From contig CAIMWI010000028.1 in assembly GCA_903845215.1 (NCBI GenBank), positions 1 through 56,325 on the forward strand: 56,325 nucleotides of DNA, written 5' to 3'. The notes below the pieces were generated by a model, which worked only from the letters and a program-made list of their open reading frames with translations, did no database searches and had not been told where the DNA came from. The DNA comes from an uncultured Rhodobacterales bacterium (lineage in GTDB: Bacteria; Pseudomonadota; Alphaproteobacteria; Rhodobacterales; Rhodobacteraceae). Below are positions 45,736-54,580 of this stretch, in pieces. Positions within the stretch are counted from its first letter, which is position 1, and each line of letters starts with the position of its first letter. Both the position numbers and the translations under genes were made by a program.

Positions 45736-47070
45736 TTAACCCGCCTTGATCACCTGCAACAGCGGCATGACATCGGCCATTTCCGGCCCCGCATCGCGGC
45801 CCGTCAGCGCGCGGCGCAGTGGACGGTAAAGGCTCTTGCCCTTGCGGCCGGTAGCGGCTTTGACGGTATCGGTCCACTCGGCCCAAGTGCTGTGCGTCCA
45901 AGGTTTGGGGGGCAGCATGGCAATGGCATCGGCGACGAAAGGCGCATCTTCAAGATCAATCAGCGGCTCTGCGCCGTCGCGGAACATTGCCCACCACGCA
46001 TCCAGATCCGACAGCACTATGATGTTTTCGCGCGTGACACTCCAGAACGCCTCGGCCTGATCAGCCGGCACGCCAAGGGCCATGATCCGCTCTGCCACCG
46101 CAGCAAAAGGCAAAGTTTGGTTGTGCGCCCGCGTCAGGGGCAAAAGGTCATCCGCATCCAGCTTGGTGGGGGCCGCGCCAAAGCTGCCAACATCAAAGCC
46201 GTCGATCAGCTCTTGCATCGATTGCGCCAGTTCCACCGGCTTGGACGATCCAAGCCGCGCCATAAGGCTAAGAAGTGCCATAGGTTGAATGCCGCTGGCC
46301 CGCAAATCGCGCAGCGCCAGCACGCCCAAACGCTTGGAAAGCTCTTCACCCTTGGGGCCGGTGAGCAGCGAGTGATGGGCAAAATCGGGCGGAATGCCAC
46401 CCATCGCCTGCATGATCTGGATCTGTGTGGCGGTGTTGGTCACATGATCCGCCCCACGCACAATGTTGGTCACCCCCATGTCGATGTCATCAACCGACGA
46501 GGCGAATGTATACAGGATCTGCCCATCCGCCCGGATCAAAACCGGGTCCGAAACCGACGCGGCATCAATCGAGATTGGGCCCAAGATGCCGTCATTCCAT
46601 TCGATCCGCGCAAGATCCAGCCTAAAGCGCCAATAACCTTCGCGCCCCTCAGCGCGCAGGGCGGCTTTTTCGGCCGCAGATTGGTGCAAGGAGGTGCGGT
46701 CATAGACCGGCGGCTTGCCCATGTTGAGTTGCTTTTTGCGCTTGAGGTCCAGTTCTACCGGCGTCTCGAAGCATTCGTAGAACCTTTCCTTGGCCTTTAA
46801 CTCTTCGGCCGCAGCGCGGTAGCGATCAAAGCGTAGGCTTTGGCGTTCCACCTTATCCCAATGCAGGCCAAGCCATTCCAGATCAGCCATGATCCCGTCG
46901 CAATATTCCTGCTTTGACCGTTCTTGATCCGTATCATCCAAGCGCAAGATGAACGTGCCGCCGGTTTTGCGGGCGATCAGGTAGTTCATAAGGGCCGTGC
47001 GCAAATTGCCCACATGGATGAATCCGGTGGGAGAGGGCGCAAAACGTGTGACAGTCGGACGTTGGGTCAT
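45736..47070 (-). CDS. gltX: Glutamyl-tRNA synthetase
   Basis: 444 residues from ATG 47070 (GGAGG in the leader), not the ATG at 47085. Class I synthetase: HIGH-type motif FAPSPTGFIHVGNLRTAL (HVGN) at about residues 10-27 and KMSKS equivalent GEELSKRLG at about 240-250. RLDDTDQERSKQEYCDGIMA matches GluRS. It charges tRNA-Glu and, in many alphaproteobacteria, tRNA-Gln (corrected by GatCAB). Rhodobacters often carry two gltX genes; this length (about 440) fits the shorter form. It is complete and housekeeping. Confidence 0.94.
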   Translation of the reverse strand: MTQRPTVTRFAPSPTGFIHVGNLRTALMNYLIARKTGGTFILRLDDTDQERSKQEYCDGIMADLEWLGLHWDKVERQSLRFDRYRAAAEELKAKERFYECFETPVELDLKRKKQLNMGKPPVYDRTSLHQSAAEKAALRAEGREGYWRFRLDLARIEWNDGILGPISIDAASVSDPVLIRADGQILYTFASSVDDIDMGVTNIVRGADHVTNTATQIQIMQAMGGIPPDFAHHSLLTGPKGEELSKRLGVLALRDLRASGIQPMALLSLMARLGSSKPVELAQSMQELIDGFDVGSFGAAPTKLDADDLLPLTRAHNQTLPFAAVAERIMALGVPADQAEAFWSVTRENIIVLSDLDAWWAMFRDGAEPLIDLEDAPFVADAIAMLPPKPWTHSTWAEWTDTVKAATGRKGKSLYRPLRRALTGRDAGPEMADVMPLLQVIKAG

Positions 47071-47259
47071 AGGAGCCTCCAGCAACCGGCATTCCCTGTC
47101 ATGGCGGGGCCGAAATGTCCAGTTGGATGGTACAGGGATCAGCCATGATGACCTCGCAGGCAGGCCCCAATGGTCAAGGATCGCTTTCCCCTTGGCCTTG
47201 GTGCAATTTTTTGGCTAACTAACAAGAACAACCTGTGGCGAAATAAAGGTAAAAATAAG

Positions 47260-47832
47260 GTGAAGATATCCGCATGGCTGTCTGTCTTAACGCTGGCATC
47301 GGCGGGTCCGGCTTTGGCGGGTCCAATTGTTGATGCGGCGGCGCAGGTTGAATCCCAACTGAATGCAGGCGATGCGGCCGGCGCGCTGTTGGCTTTAGGA
47401 GAGATTTACAGCCAAGTCTGGGCGCAGAATTTAACCATCGGTTTCACGCAAGGGCTTTTGGTTGCGCAACCCTCTACCGGCTACGGCGTCTATAATCCGC
47501 GCCCGACCAATGTTTTCAAGAAGGGCGAGCCGATTTTGATCTATTGCGAGCCCTTTGGCTTTGACTATGGCACTCCGGGTGAGGGGCTTTATTCGGTCAA
47601 TCTTTTCGTCGATCTTCAGGTGCTGGATGCCTCTGGCAACCAATTGGCCAATGCGCCCGAAGCGACCGAGTATAACATGCCCTCGCGCCACAAAAGCCAT
47701 GAAGTGCCGGTGAATATCACCTACACGCTGGATGGTTTGCCGCCGGGCCATTACACTTTGGTCACCACCTTGCGCGACAAGAACTCGTATAAAGCGGGCA
47801 GTTTCCAGACGACGATCGAAATCAGCCCGTAA
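47260..47832 (+). CDS. Secreted protein of unknown function
   Basis: About 190 residues from GTG 47260 (AAAGGT upstream); the frame is open to 47170 but the GTG gives a proper Sec signal, VKISAWLSVLTLASAGPALA, with cleavage after ALA/ALAG. The mature part looks soluble: an N-terminal amphipathic helix (AAAQVESQLNAGDAAGALLA), FKKGEPILIYCEPFGFDYG and beta strands (YSVNLFVDLQVLDASGNQLA; a C-terminal pattern such as GLPPGHYTLVTTLRDKN resembles an Ig/fibronectin-like strand set). It has one Cys. I do not recognise the family. Divergent from gltX. Function unknown. Confidence 0.72.
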   Translation: MKISAWLSVLTLASAGPALAGPIVDAAAQVESQLNAGDAAGALLALGEIYSQVWAQNLTIGFTQGLLVAQPSTGYGVYNPRPTNVFKKGEPILIYCEPFGFDYGTPGEGLYSVNLFVDLQVLDASGNQLANAPEATEYNMPSRHKSHEVPVNITYTLDGLPPGHYTLVTTLRDKNSYKAGSFQTTIEISP

Positions 47833-47835
47833 CCG

Positions 47836-47855
47836 CAGGCGGATGCAAACGCCTG
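47836..47855 (+). terminator. Small hairpin after the secreted-protein gene
   Basis: CAGGCG and CGCCTG, perfect 6-bp arms around an 8-nt loop, four bases after the stop. No T-run follows, so termination is doubtful; it may just stabilise the 3' end. Confidence 0.3.
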
Positions 47856-47975
47856 TCGTCACGCCTACCCTTAACCCCGCGCTAGATGTGTCCAGCGATG
47901 TGGCGTCCCTTATTCCCAAAACAAAGCTGCGCTGCACGCCGCCGCTGATGGATCGGGGGGGCAGCGGGTTAAATG

Positions 47976-48293
47976 TCAGCCGCGCGGTACCAGCAAGATA
48001 ACCGCCGCCCCCGCCAAGGCCAAAGCAGCCCCACCTAAATCGGCACGGTCAGGGCGAACACCTTCTACCAACCAAAGCCATAGCAGCGAAGCTGCGATGT
48101 AAACCCCACCATAGGCCGCATAGCTGCGCGCGGCATGGCTGGGGGGCGTCAAGGCCAAAAGATAGGCAAAGGCCGCAAGGCTTGCGGCTGCTGGAATAAG
48201 CCATAAGGCCGAGGCCCCGCGCCACCAGCTCCACACCGCAAAGCAACCCGCGATTTCGGCCAAAGCGGCTAGGGCGTACAGCGACAGGCTCAC
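47976..48293 (-). CDS. YnfA/UPF0060-family small membrane protein
   Basis: 105 residues from GTG 48293, whose GTG also encodes the last codon of nadE (GTGA overlap), so the two are coupled. Four membrane helices: [75 protein letters not shown]. The motif [14 protein letters not shown] is characteristic of the YnfA family, small multidrug-resistance-like membrane proteins of unclear role. Context gives no extra clue. Confidence 0.9.
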   Translation of the reverse strand: MSLSLYALAALAEIAGCFAVWSWWRGASALWLIPAAASLAAFAYLLALTPPSHAARSYAAYGGVYIAASLLWLWLVEGVRPDRADLGGAALALAGAAVILLVPRG

Positions 48294-49948
48294 ACTTTAT
48301 CCCGCCAGCGGTTGGCGATGGGATAGCGCCGATCCAGCCAAAAAGCCTTTTGGGTCAGCCTCGTGCCAGGGGCCGACTGGAAGCGTTTGTATTCGCTGAT
48401 GTACAAAAGATGCTCGATCCGCGCGACGGTTGCCGGCTCAAATCCGCGTGCGACGATCTCGGGGACGGACAGATCCTCTTCGACCAACCCCTGCAAGATG
48501 GCGTCCAGCACCTCGTAGGGTGGCAGACTGTCTTGATCGGTTTGATTGTCGCGCAACTCCGCCGAAGGTGGCTTTTCAATGACGCGCGGCGCAATCACGG
48601 GGCCTGCGGGGCCAAGCATCCAAGGCTTGTGGTTTGCATTGCGCCACCGGCAGGTCGCAAAGACGCGGGTTTTGTACATATCCTTCAGCGGATTGTATCC
48701 GCCGTTCATATCGCCGTAGATCGTGCAATACCCAACGGCCATTTCCGACTTGTTGCCTGTGGTCAACAGCATCTCGCCAAACTTGTTGGAAAGCGCCATC
48801 AACAAAACCCCGCGCAGGCGCGACTGGATGTTTTCTTCGGTGATGCCGGCATCCGTACCTTCAAAAAGCGGCGACAGGGCTTCTGACACAGCCTCTTGCG
48901 GGCCAGAGATGGGCACAGTGTCCAACCTTGTGCCCAAAGCGCGGGCAACACCCGCGGCATCCTCAAGCGAATGGGGCGAGGTATAGCGCGAAGGCAGCAT
49001 CACGCATCGCACCTTGTCAGCGCCCAGCGCATCCACCGCCACGGCCGCCACCAACGCGCTGTCCACCCCCCCCGATAGGCCCAACAGCACCCTGCCAAAG
49101 CCAGTTTTGCGGCAATAGTCGCGCAGCGAAAGCACCATGGCGTGGTAATCAGCCTCTTGCGCGTCGGGCAGCAAGGACAGGCGGGCAGGCGCGGCGCGCC
49201 AGCCCTCACCCGTCAACACAAAATCCAAATGTTCGATGGCCGGTTCGAACTGCGGCAATTGGCAAGCCAAGGCCCCCCCGGGGTTCAGCACAAAAGAGGC
49301 GCCGTCAAACACCTGATCGTCTTGGCCACCGATCATGTTCAGATAGACCAAAGGCAAGCCGGTTTCGACAACGCGGTTCAACATCAGGTTCAATCGCACA
49401 TCAGGCTTGCCACGATGATAGGGCGAGCCATTTGGCACCAGCAAAATCTCGGCCCCCGTTTCGGCCAGCGTTTCGCAAACATCGGCGTGCCAAGCATCTT
49501 CGCAAATGGGAATGCCAAGACGCACTGGGCCAATCGGGATCGGCCCATGAATATCTGCCGCCGAAAACAGACGCTTTTCGTCAAACACGCTGTTATTGGG
49601 CAAATCGTGCTTTAGGATCGTGGCCGCAATTTGGCCGCCTTGCAGAATGTGATAGGCGTTAAACACCTTACCCTCACGCAGGGCAGGCCCCCCAATCCCC
49701 AAGGCAGGGCCATCGGCACATGTGCGCGCAAGCGCAGCCAAAGCCGCCAAAGCCGCCTCGGCAAAGGCGCGTTTCAAGATCAGGTCTTGGGTCTGATAGC
49801 CGGTGATGAACATTTCGGTCAGCGCCACAAGATCGGCCCCAGCAGCCTTGCCCGTGGCCCAAGCCTGTTGGGCCAAGGCAGCATTGCCCTCCAAATCCCC
49901 CACGCAGGGATTGGCTTGCACCAAGGTCAGGCGAAAGGTTGCAGGCAT
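48290..49948 (-). CDS. nadE: Glutamine-dependent NAD+ synthase
   Basis: 552 residues from ATG 49948 (GGAG upstream); frame to 50005 rejected. The N-terminal nitrilase-type glutaminase domain has catalytic triad Glu45 ([10 protein letters not shown]), Lys113 ([10 protein letters not shown]) and Cys149 (GIPICEDAW). The C-terminal ATP-pyrophosphatase domain has P-loop [10 protein letters not shown] (SGGVDS at 292-297) and [14 protein letters not shown]. It makes NAD+ from nicotinate adenine dinucleotide using glutamine nitrogen. It lies directly upstream of the ynfA-type gene and divergent from the MORN gene. Intact. Confidence 0.95.
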   Translation of the reverse strand: MPATFRLTLVQANPCVGDLEGNAALAQQAWATGKAAGADLVALTEMFITGYQTQDLILKRAFAEAALAALAALARTCADGPALGIGGPALREGKVFNAYHILQGGQIAATILKHDLPNNSVFDEKRLFSAADIHGPIPIGPVRLGIPICEDAWHADVCETLAETGAEILLVPNGSPYHRGKPDVRLNLMLNRVVETGLPLVYLNMIGGQDDQVFDGASFVLNPGGALACQLPQFEPAIEHLDFVLTGEGWRAAPARLSLLPDAQEADYHAMVLSLRDYCRKTGFGRVLLGLSGGVDSALVAAVAVDALGADKVRCVMLPSRYTSPHSLEDAAGVARALGTRLDTVPISGPQEAVSEALSPLFEGTDAGITEENIQSRLRGVLLMALSNKFGEMLLTTGNKSEMAVGYCTIYGDMNGGYNPLKDMYKTRVFATCRWRNANHKPWMLGPAGPVIAPRVIEKPPSAELRDNQTDQDSLPPYEVLDAILQGLVEEDLSVPEIVARGFEPATVARIEHLLYISEYKRFQSAPGTRLTQKAFWLDRRYPIANRWRDKV

Positions 49949-50079
49949 TTCACTCTCCATCATTGGGGCTGGTTCTAGCAGGTTGTGGGCCAAGGAAAAG
50001 CCCAAGCCGGCCCCTGCACCGCTTGTCAGACCTTGGGGCCGCAGATAGGTTGCAAAGCCTATAGGTTTGGAGATTAGGG

Positions 50080-51492
50080 ATGACGATTGCCGCTTGGGTC
50101 TTAGGTCTAGGCTTGGCGCTGGCGCTTGGCGCTACAGATGCCCGCGCGCAAGAAGTTTTGCGCAAACAATACGAGGACGGTTCGATCTATGAAGGCACGT
50201 TCAAAGACGGGCTTCCGGATGGGAAAGGCACCTACAAACTGCCAAGTGGCTTTGAATACTCAGGCGACTGGGTGGCCGGAGAAATCCTTGGCACCGGAAA
50301 GGCGACTTATCCGGACGGATCTGTCTATGTCGGCCGTTTTGCCAAGGGAACGCCAAACGGCATCGGCAAGATCACCTTTTCTGATGGCACCACCTATGAG
50401 GGTGATTGGGTCAACGGTGCGATGACCGGGCAAGGACAATCCACCTATGCCAGCGGTTCATCCTATAAAGGCGATTTTACTGCCGGCGAACATGACGGCC
50501 AAGGGCGGATGACCGACCCCGATGGCACGCTTTATGACGGCACTTGGGTGGCCGGCGTTAAAGAGGGGCAGGCCACGATGACCTATGCCGATGGCACGAT
50601 CTACACCGGTGTCTTCAAGGCTGGCGCGCCCGATGGCATGGGCAAATTGTCGATGCCAGACGGCGTGGTCTACGAAGGGGAATGGTCGGGCGGGCAGATG
50701 AACGGCCAAGGCACGCTGACAAATGCCAAGGGCGACATCTATGTCGGCACCTTTAAGAACGGCCAGCGCGTGGGCAGGGGCACACAGACCTATGGCAATG
50801 GCGACATCTACGAGGGCCAGTTTTTGGCAGACGAACGCAACGGTCAAGGTAGCTTTGTTGCGAAAGACGGCGCGCGATACAGCGGCCTATGGGCCCATGG
50901 CAAAATGCAGGGCATGGGGACGATGACTTATGCCGACGGGTCAGTTTTTGTCGGAACATTAGCGGCGGATAAGCCGAACGGTCAGGGCAAGATCACCTAT
51001 GCTGATGGGTCCACCTATGAAGGCACTTGGGTGGCAGGCCAAATCGCGGGCCTTGGCAAGGCAATCTATAGCGATGGACAAACCTATCAAGGTCAGTTTG
51101 TGGCCGGAAAACCTGATGGCATGGGCCGCATGACGCAGACGGGCGGTTTTGTCTATGAAGGGCAATGGAAAGCAGGCCTGCAATCCGGCCAAGGCCGCGC
51201 CATTTATGCCGATGGGACTGTTTATACAGGCCAATTTCTAGCGGGCCTTCGCGATGGCAAAGGCAGGCTAAGTTCGACCAGCGGCTTTGGCTATGTGGGC
51301 GACTGGAAAGCAGGCGTAATCGACGGCCAAGGCATCGCCACCTATGCGACCGGCGAAGTCTATGAAGGGGCCTTTGTCGGCGGAGAGCGCGAAGGCCAAG
51401 GCAAGCTAACCTATTCCGCCGACAAAATCAGTGAAGGAGTTTGGCAAAAAGGGCTTTTGGTATCGCCAAAAGTCTCAGCCAACGGAGGATGA
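50080..51492 (+). CDS. Secreted MORN-repeat protein
   Basis: 470 residues from ATG 50080 (GGAG upstream). Sec signal MTIAAWVLGLGLALALGATD followed by ARA|Q, so cleavage after about residue 23. The rest is 18 clear MORN repeats of 23 residues (Y-x-G-x-[WF]-x(4)-G-x-G-x-[MLF]-x(3)-G, e.g. TTYEGDWVNGAMTGQGQSTY) and a degenerate 19th (ISEGVWQKGLL). MORN repeats form a beta-hairpin rod that binds lipids or proteins; the bacterial secreted forms are usually uncharacterised. It is divergent from nadE with a 130-bp gap. Possible periplasmic scaffold or cell-envelope binding protein (inference). Confidence 0.93.
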   Translation: MTIAAWVLGLGLALALGATDARAQEVLRKQYEDGSIYEGTFKDGLPDGKGTYKLPSGFEYSGDWVAGEILGTGKATYPDGSVYVGRFAKGTPNGIGKITFSDGTTYEGDWVNGAMTGQGQSTYASGSSYKGDFTAGEHDGQGRMTDPDGTLYDGTWVAGVKEGQATMTYADGTIYTGVFKAGAPDGMGKLSMPDGVVYEGEWSGGQMNGQGTLTNAKGDIYVGTFKNGQRVGRGTQTYGNGDIYEGQFLADERNGQGSFVAKDGARYSGLWAHGKMQGMGTMTYADGSVFVGTLAADKPNGQGKITYADGSTYEGTWVAGQIAGLGKAIYSDGQTYQGQFVAGKPDGMGRMTQTGGFVYEGQWKAGLQSGQGRAIYADGTVYTGQFLAGLRDGKGRLSSTSGFGYVGDWKAGVIDGQGIATYATGEVYEGAFVGGEREGQGKLTYSADKISEGVWQKGLLVSPKVSANGG

Positions 51493-51507
51493 CCAAACGC
51501 GCACAGC

Positions 51508-51559
51508 CTTGGGTCAGGGGCCTGATTTTTCTGCGAAAAATCAAAAGCCCTGACCCAAG
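51508..51559. terminator. Bidirectional hairpin between MORN gene and trpB
   Basis: CTTGGGTCAGGG and CCCTGACCCAAG pair over 12 bp, and within them TGATTTTT pairs with AAAAATCA around CTGCG. The two convergent genes end at 51492 and 51563, so the structure fits a shared Rho-independent-like terminator; a T-run is internal rather than trailing. Confidence 0.65.
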
Positions 51560-51562
51560 CGC

Positions 51563-52795
51563 TTAGATCTTCATGTCAAAGCCCAAGTGCTTGGCCACAG
51601 TGAAGATGTCTTTGTCACCACGCCCACACATGTTCATCACGATGATATGGTCAGCAGGCAGGGCCGGGGCAATCTTCATCACATGGGCCAAAGCGTGCGA
51701 GGGTTCTAGGGCCGGAATGATCCCTTCCAACTGGCAGCAAAGCTGAAACGCCTCCAACGCCTCGGCATCGGTGATCGAGACATATTTGGCCCGGCCAATG
51801 TCGTGCAACCAAGAATGTTCTGGACCGATGCCGGGGTAATCTAGCCCCGCGCTGATCGAAAAGCCTTCAAGGATCTGTCCGTCCGGATCTTGCAACAAAT
51901 AGGTCCGATTGCCGTGCAAAACACCGGGTCGGCCACCGGTCAGGCTGGCACAATGCTGCATGCGGTCGTCAACGCCTTTGCCGCCGGCCTCGACCCCGAT
52001 GATGTTGACCGACGGGTCGTCAAGGAAGGGATAGAACAGGCCCATGGCATTTGACCCACCGCCGATGGCGGCAACCAATGTGTCGGGCAGACGGCCTTCG
52101 CCCTCTTGCTCGGCCATTTGCCAGCGCACTTCCTTGCCGATGATCGACTGAAAATCGCGCACCATCGCCGGGTAGGGATGCGGACCAGCCACCGTACCGA
52201 TGCAATAGAACGTGTCGCGCACATTGGTCACCCAATCGCGCAAAGCGTCGTTCATAGCATCTTTCAGCGTGCCGCGACCCGAGGTGACCGGAATCACCTC
52301 CGCCCCCAAAAGCCGCATCCGAAAGACATTGGGCGCCTGACGTTCGACATCATGCGCGCCCATATAAACGATGCACTTCAACCCAAACTTCGCACATACT
52401 GTGGCGGTCGCCACCCCATGCTGACCAGCGCCCGTTTCGGCGATGATACGCGTCTTTCCCATGCGGCGGGCCAGAATGATCTGGCCCAGCACGTTGTTGA
52501 TCTTATGCGCGCCGGTGTGGTTCAATTCGTCGCGTTTCATATAAATCTTGGCCCCGCCCAGATGGGCGGTCAGGCGCGGCGCGAAGTACAAAGGCGAGGG
52601 GCGGCCAACATAGTGTTTCCACAAATCATCCATCTCGGCCCAAAACGACGGATCGGTCTTGGCAAACTCGTAGCGTTCTTCCAGATCCAAGATCAGCGGC
52701 ATCAAGGTTTCAGAAACAAAACGCCCGCCAAAAAGTCCAAAACGCCCCTGTTCATCGGGGCCAGTCATGAAACTATTGGGTCCATCCTTGGCCAT
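51563..52795 (-). CDS. trpB: Tryptophan synthase beta chain
   Basis: 410 residues from ATG 52795 (AGGAG upstream); the open frame to 53044 runs back through an intergenic repeat and is not used. It is a PLP enzyme condensing indole with serine: Schiff-base Lys98 in [31 protein letters not shown], phosphate-binding [15 protein letters not shown]. It works with TrpA, which is not in the window. It lies 254 bp downstream of trpF, with an inverted repeat between, so possible separate expression. Complete. Confidence 0.97.
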   Translation of the reverse strand: MAKDGPNSFMTGPDEQGRFGLFGGRFVSETLMPLILDLEERYEFAKTDPSFWAEMDDLWKHYVGRPSPLYFAPRLTAHLGGAKIYMKRDELNHTGAHKINNVLGQIILARRMGKTRIIAETGAGQHGVATATVCAKFGLKCIVYMGAHDVERQAPNVFRMRLLGAEVIPVTSGRGTLKDAMNDALRDWVTNVRDTFYCIGTVAGPHPYPAMVRDFQSIIGKEVRWQMAEQEGEGRLPDTLVAAIGGGSNAMGLFYPFLDDPSVNIIGVEAGGKGVDDRMQHCASLTGGRPGVLHGNRTYLLQDPDGQILEGFSISAGLDYPGIGPEHSWLHDIGRAKYVSITDAEALEAFQLCCQLEGIIPALEPSHALAHVMKIAPALPADHIIVMNMCGRGDKDIFTVAKHLGFDMKI

Positions 52796-52905
52796 AGCGC
52801 ATCTCCTGTCTTGTGCTGGGTCATACCTAGCGCCAAGCCCTGCCCAAGGAAAGGGGGGGTGGGGGGTGCGGTGCGTGGCCGCTGGCCAAGTGCTGCGCCA
52901 AAGAT

Positions 52906-52970
52906 GAGTATTTTGGCAAAGTGCAAATAGGCTTTTGGCCGCTTTCCATTTGCTCTTTGCCCCAATACTC
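52906..52970. repeat. Imperfect inverted repeat with GAGTATTTTGGC arms, trpF-trpB gap
   Basis: A 23-bp left arm starting GAGTATTTTGGCAAAG (52906-52928) and a right arm ending CTTTGCCCCAATACTC (52948-52970) match at 20 of 23 positions around a 19-nt loop. The same core recurs, as ATGAGTATTTTGGCCAAG, at the start of phnK (about 29463-29480, minus strand). It resembles a dispersed REP-like element of rhodobacters from memory; I cannot confirm copy number. Confidence 0.6.
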
Positions 52971-53026
52971 CCCGCGGCGCGCGCGCGAGCCGGTTGGCGG
53001 CACGCCAGAGGCGAGACAAAAGGAAT

Positions 53027-53040
53027 GCGCCGTAAGGCGC
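53027..53040 (-). terminator. Short GC-rich hairpin after trpF
   Basis: GCGCC-GTAA-GGCGC, a perfect 5-bp stem just downstream of the trpF stop on its strand, followed by CATTCCTTTTG. It could be a weak terminator, or part of the nearby repeat. Confidence 0.35.
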
Positions 53041-53049
53041 GCAATTTGC

Positions 53050-53688
53050 TTAGCCGGCGGCGGCAATAAAGGCGGCGATTTTCACGGGATCTTTGATGCC
53101 AGGGGCCGATTCAACCCCCGAGGCGACATCAACCTGACGCACATTGGTCAGGCGCACGGCTTCGGCCACGTTGTGCGCCGTCAGGCCACCGGCCAGCATC
53201 CATGGCCGCAGCCAGCGACGTTGCGCCACAAGACGCCAGTCAAAGCTTAAGCCGTTGCCTCCGGGCAAGATGGCGTCTTTGGGCGCTTTGGCGTCGATCA
53301 GCAACTGATCGGCGACGGTGGAATAGTCCATCAATGCGGCCAGATCACCTTCGCCTGAAACGCCCACCACCTTCATCACCGGCAAGCCATAGTGCCTGCG
53401 CAGCGCGGCCACCCGATCGGGGCTTTCCTTGCCATGCAGCTGCAGCATGTCCAACGGCATAGCCTCTACCAAGGCATCCAGCGTGGCATCATCGGCATCG
53501 ACCACAAGCGCCACTTTGGCCAAGCCGTCGGGGGCATTAAGGGCCAGGTCGCGGCCCTGATCCAGCGTCAGAAAGCGCGGAGAGGGTGGAAAAAAGTTCA
53601 GCCCGATATAGGCCGCCCCAGCCGCCGCGCAGGCGGCCACATCTGCCGTGGTCCGCACTCCACAAATCTTGACTCTCACCTGCCCCAT
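53050..53688 (-). CDS. trpF: Phosphoribosylanthranilate isomerase
   Basis: 212 residues from ATG 53688, which shares a base with the lapA stop. TIM barrel with N-terminal [12 protein letters not shown] (catalytic Cys), [28 protein letters not shown] and the C-terminal ...[20 protein letters not shown] phosphate-binding region. It isomerises PRA to CdRP in tryptophan synthesis. Its position after lapA and before trpB is a common alphaproteobacterial arrangement. Complete. Confidence 0.96.
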   Translation of the reverse strand: MGQVRVKICGVRTTADVAACAAAGAAYIGLNFFPPSPRFLTLDQGRDLALNAPDGLAKVALVVDADDATLDALVEAMPLDMLQLHGKESPDRVAALRRHYGLPVMKVVGVSGEGDLAALMDYSTVADQLLIDAKAPKDAILPGGNGLSFDWRLVAQRRWLRPWMLAGGLTAHNVAEAVRLTNVRQVDVASGVESAPGIKDPVKIAAFIAAAG

Positions 53689-54047
53689 CAGCGGGCCTTG
53701 GGCTTTTCTAACAACGCAAGCACAGGGTCTTCGGGCAAAGAGGTTTGATCCTTCATCGCAGCCAACTCACGTTCCAGTTTTGAGACAGCACGGCTTTGCA
53801 CCCGCGCGACCTTGCGGTGCTTATGCTCTCGCAGCCATTCCCAAACAAATCCCAGCGCAAGGCCTAGAAAAACACCCAGCGCCAAGACCATAAACAAGGG
53901 CACTTCCGCACGCGCCTGCCAGTTCAAAAGGGCCGCCAGATCATCGGGCAACAGGCTTAACACCACAGCTGTGCGATTTGCCATGGCAACAATCAAACAC
54001 GCCAAAGCCAAGGCTATCAGCCATGCATATCGGAAATATCGGCTCAT
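53688..54047 (-). CDS. lapA: LapA-family (DUF1049) membrane protein
   Basis: 119 residues from ATG 54047. Two membrane helices: YAWLIALALACLIVAMANRT and FMVLALGVFLGLALGFVWEW, joined by a short periplasmic loop containing VLSLLPDDLAALL, and followed by a cytoplasmic tail with a charged coiled segment (HKHRKVARVQSRAVSKLERE). In E. coli LapA (YciS) works with LapB in regulating lipopolysaccharide synthesis through LpxC turnover. Lies between ihfB and trpF. Confidence 0.88.
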   Translation of the reverse strand: MSRYFRYAWLIALALACLIVAMANRTAVVLSLLPDDLAALLNWQARAEVPLFMVLALGVFLGLALGFVWEWLREHKHRKVARVQSRAVSKLERELAAMKDQTSLPEDPVLALLEKPKAR

Positions 54048-54115
54048 GTTTCCTCCCGCCCAAGCGGCTTGCCCTATATGTGCGGACAGGCCGTCCCTTG
54101 CAAGCGGGGCTTGGG

Positions 54116-54400
54116 TCAGGCCTTGCCGTTCAGTCGGTCGCGCAGCAGTTTTCCGGTTTTGAAAAACGGCACTTTCTTGTCTTCCACCTGCACAGATTCA
54201 CCGGTGCGGGGGTTGCGGCCCAAACGCGCATCGCGCGCTTTCACTGAAAAAGCGCCAAAACCGCGCAACTCAACCCGGTCACCTTTGGCCAGCGCCTCTA
54301 CAATCTCTTCAAAGACCGTGTTGACGATGCGCTCAACATTTTTTTGCGTCAAATGCGGGTTCTCGTCCGCAATTTTCTGGATCAACTCAGACCGGATCAT
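54116..54400 (-). CDS. ihfB: Integration host factor beta subunit
   Basis: 94 residues from ATG 54400. HU/IHF fold: [17 protein letters not shown], and [20 protein letters not shown], then [20 protein letters not shown] with the DNA-binding arm and proline R-N-P. Pairs with IhfA (elsewhere) to bend DNA. It lies about 180 bp downstream of rpsA's end on the same strand, beyond a terminator. Confidence 0.95.
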   Translation of the reverse strand: MIRSELIQKIADENPHLTQKNVERIVNTVFEEIVEALAKGDRVELRGFGAFSVKARDARLGRNPRTGESVQVEDKKVPFFKTGKLLRDRLNGKA

Positions 54401-54526
54401 GCATTACCCCCCGTTGTCGGCCTGACCCTGTACCGGATCGTTGTGTCGACACTATTGTTCACGTCTTGGTGACTGTAGCGGAAATTCCGTGCCACACAAA
54501 CGAAATTAAACGGCGATATCAGCCCC

Positions 54527-54561
54527 AAAAAAAAGGGCCCCGCACGCAAGCAGGGCCCTTT
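54527..54561 (-). terminator. Rho-independent terminator of rpsA
   Basis: On the minus strand, perfect 9-bp stem AAAGGGCCC/GGGCCCTTT with 12-nt loop, followed by a run of eight T (A-tract 54527-54534 on plus). It starts 20 bases after the rpsA stop. Classic intrinsic terminator. Confidence 0.9.
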
Positions 54562-54580
54562 CCAAGAATATCATCCCAGC

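Noticed and set aside
52796..53044. An 83-codon N-terminal extension of trpB
   Set aside because: The extension crosses the inverted repeat and a G-rich stretch and has no family similarity; the ATG at 52795 has an AGGAG site and the expected N-terminus.
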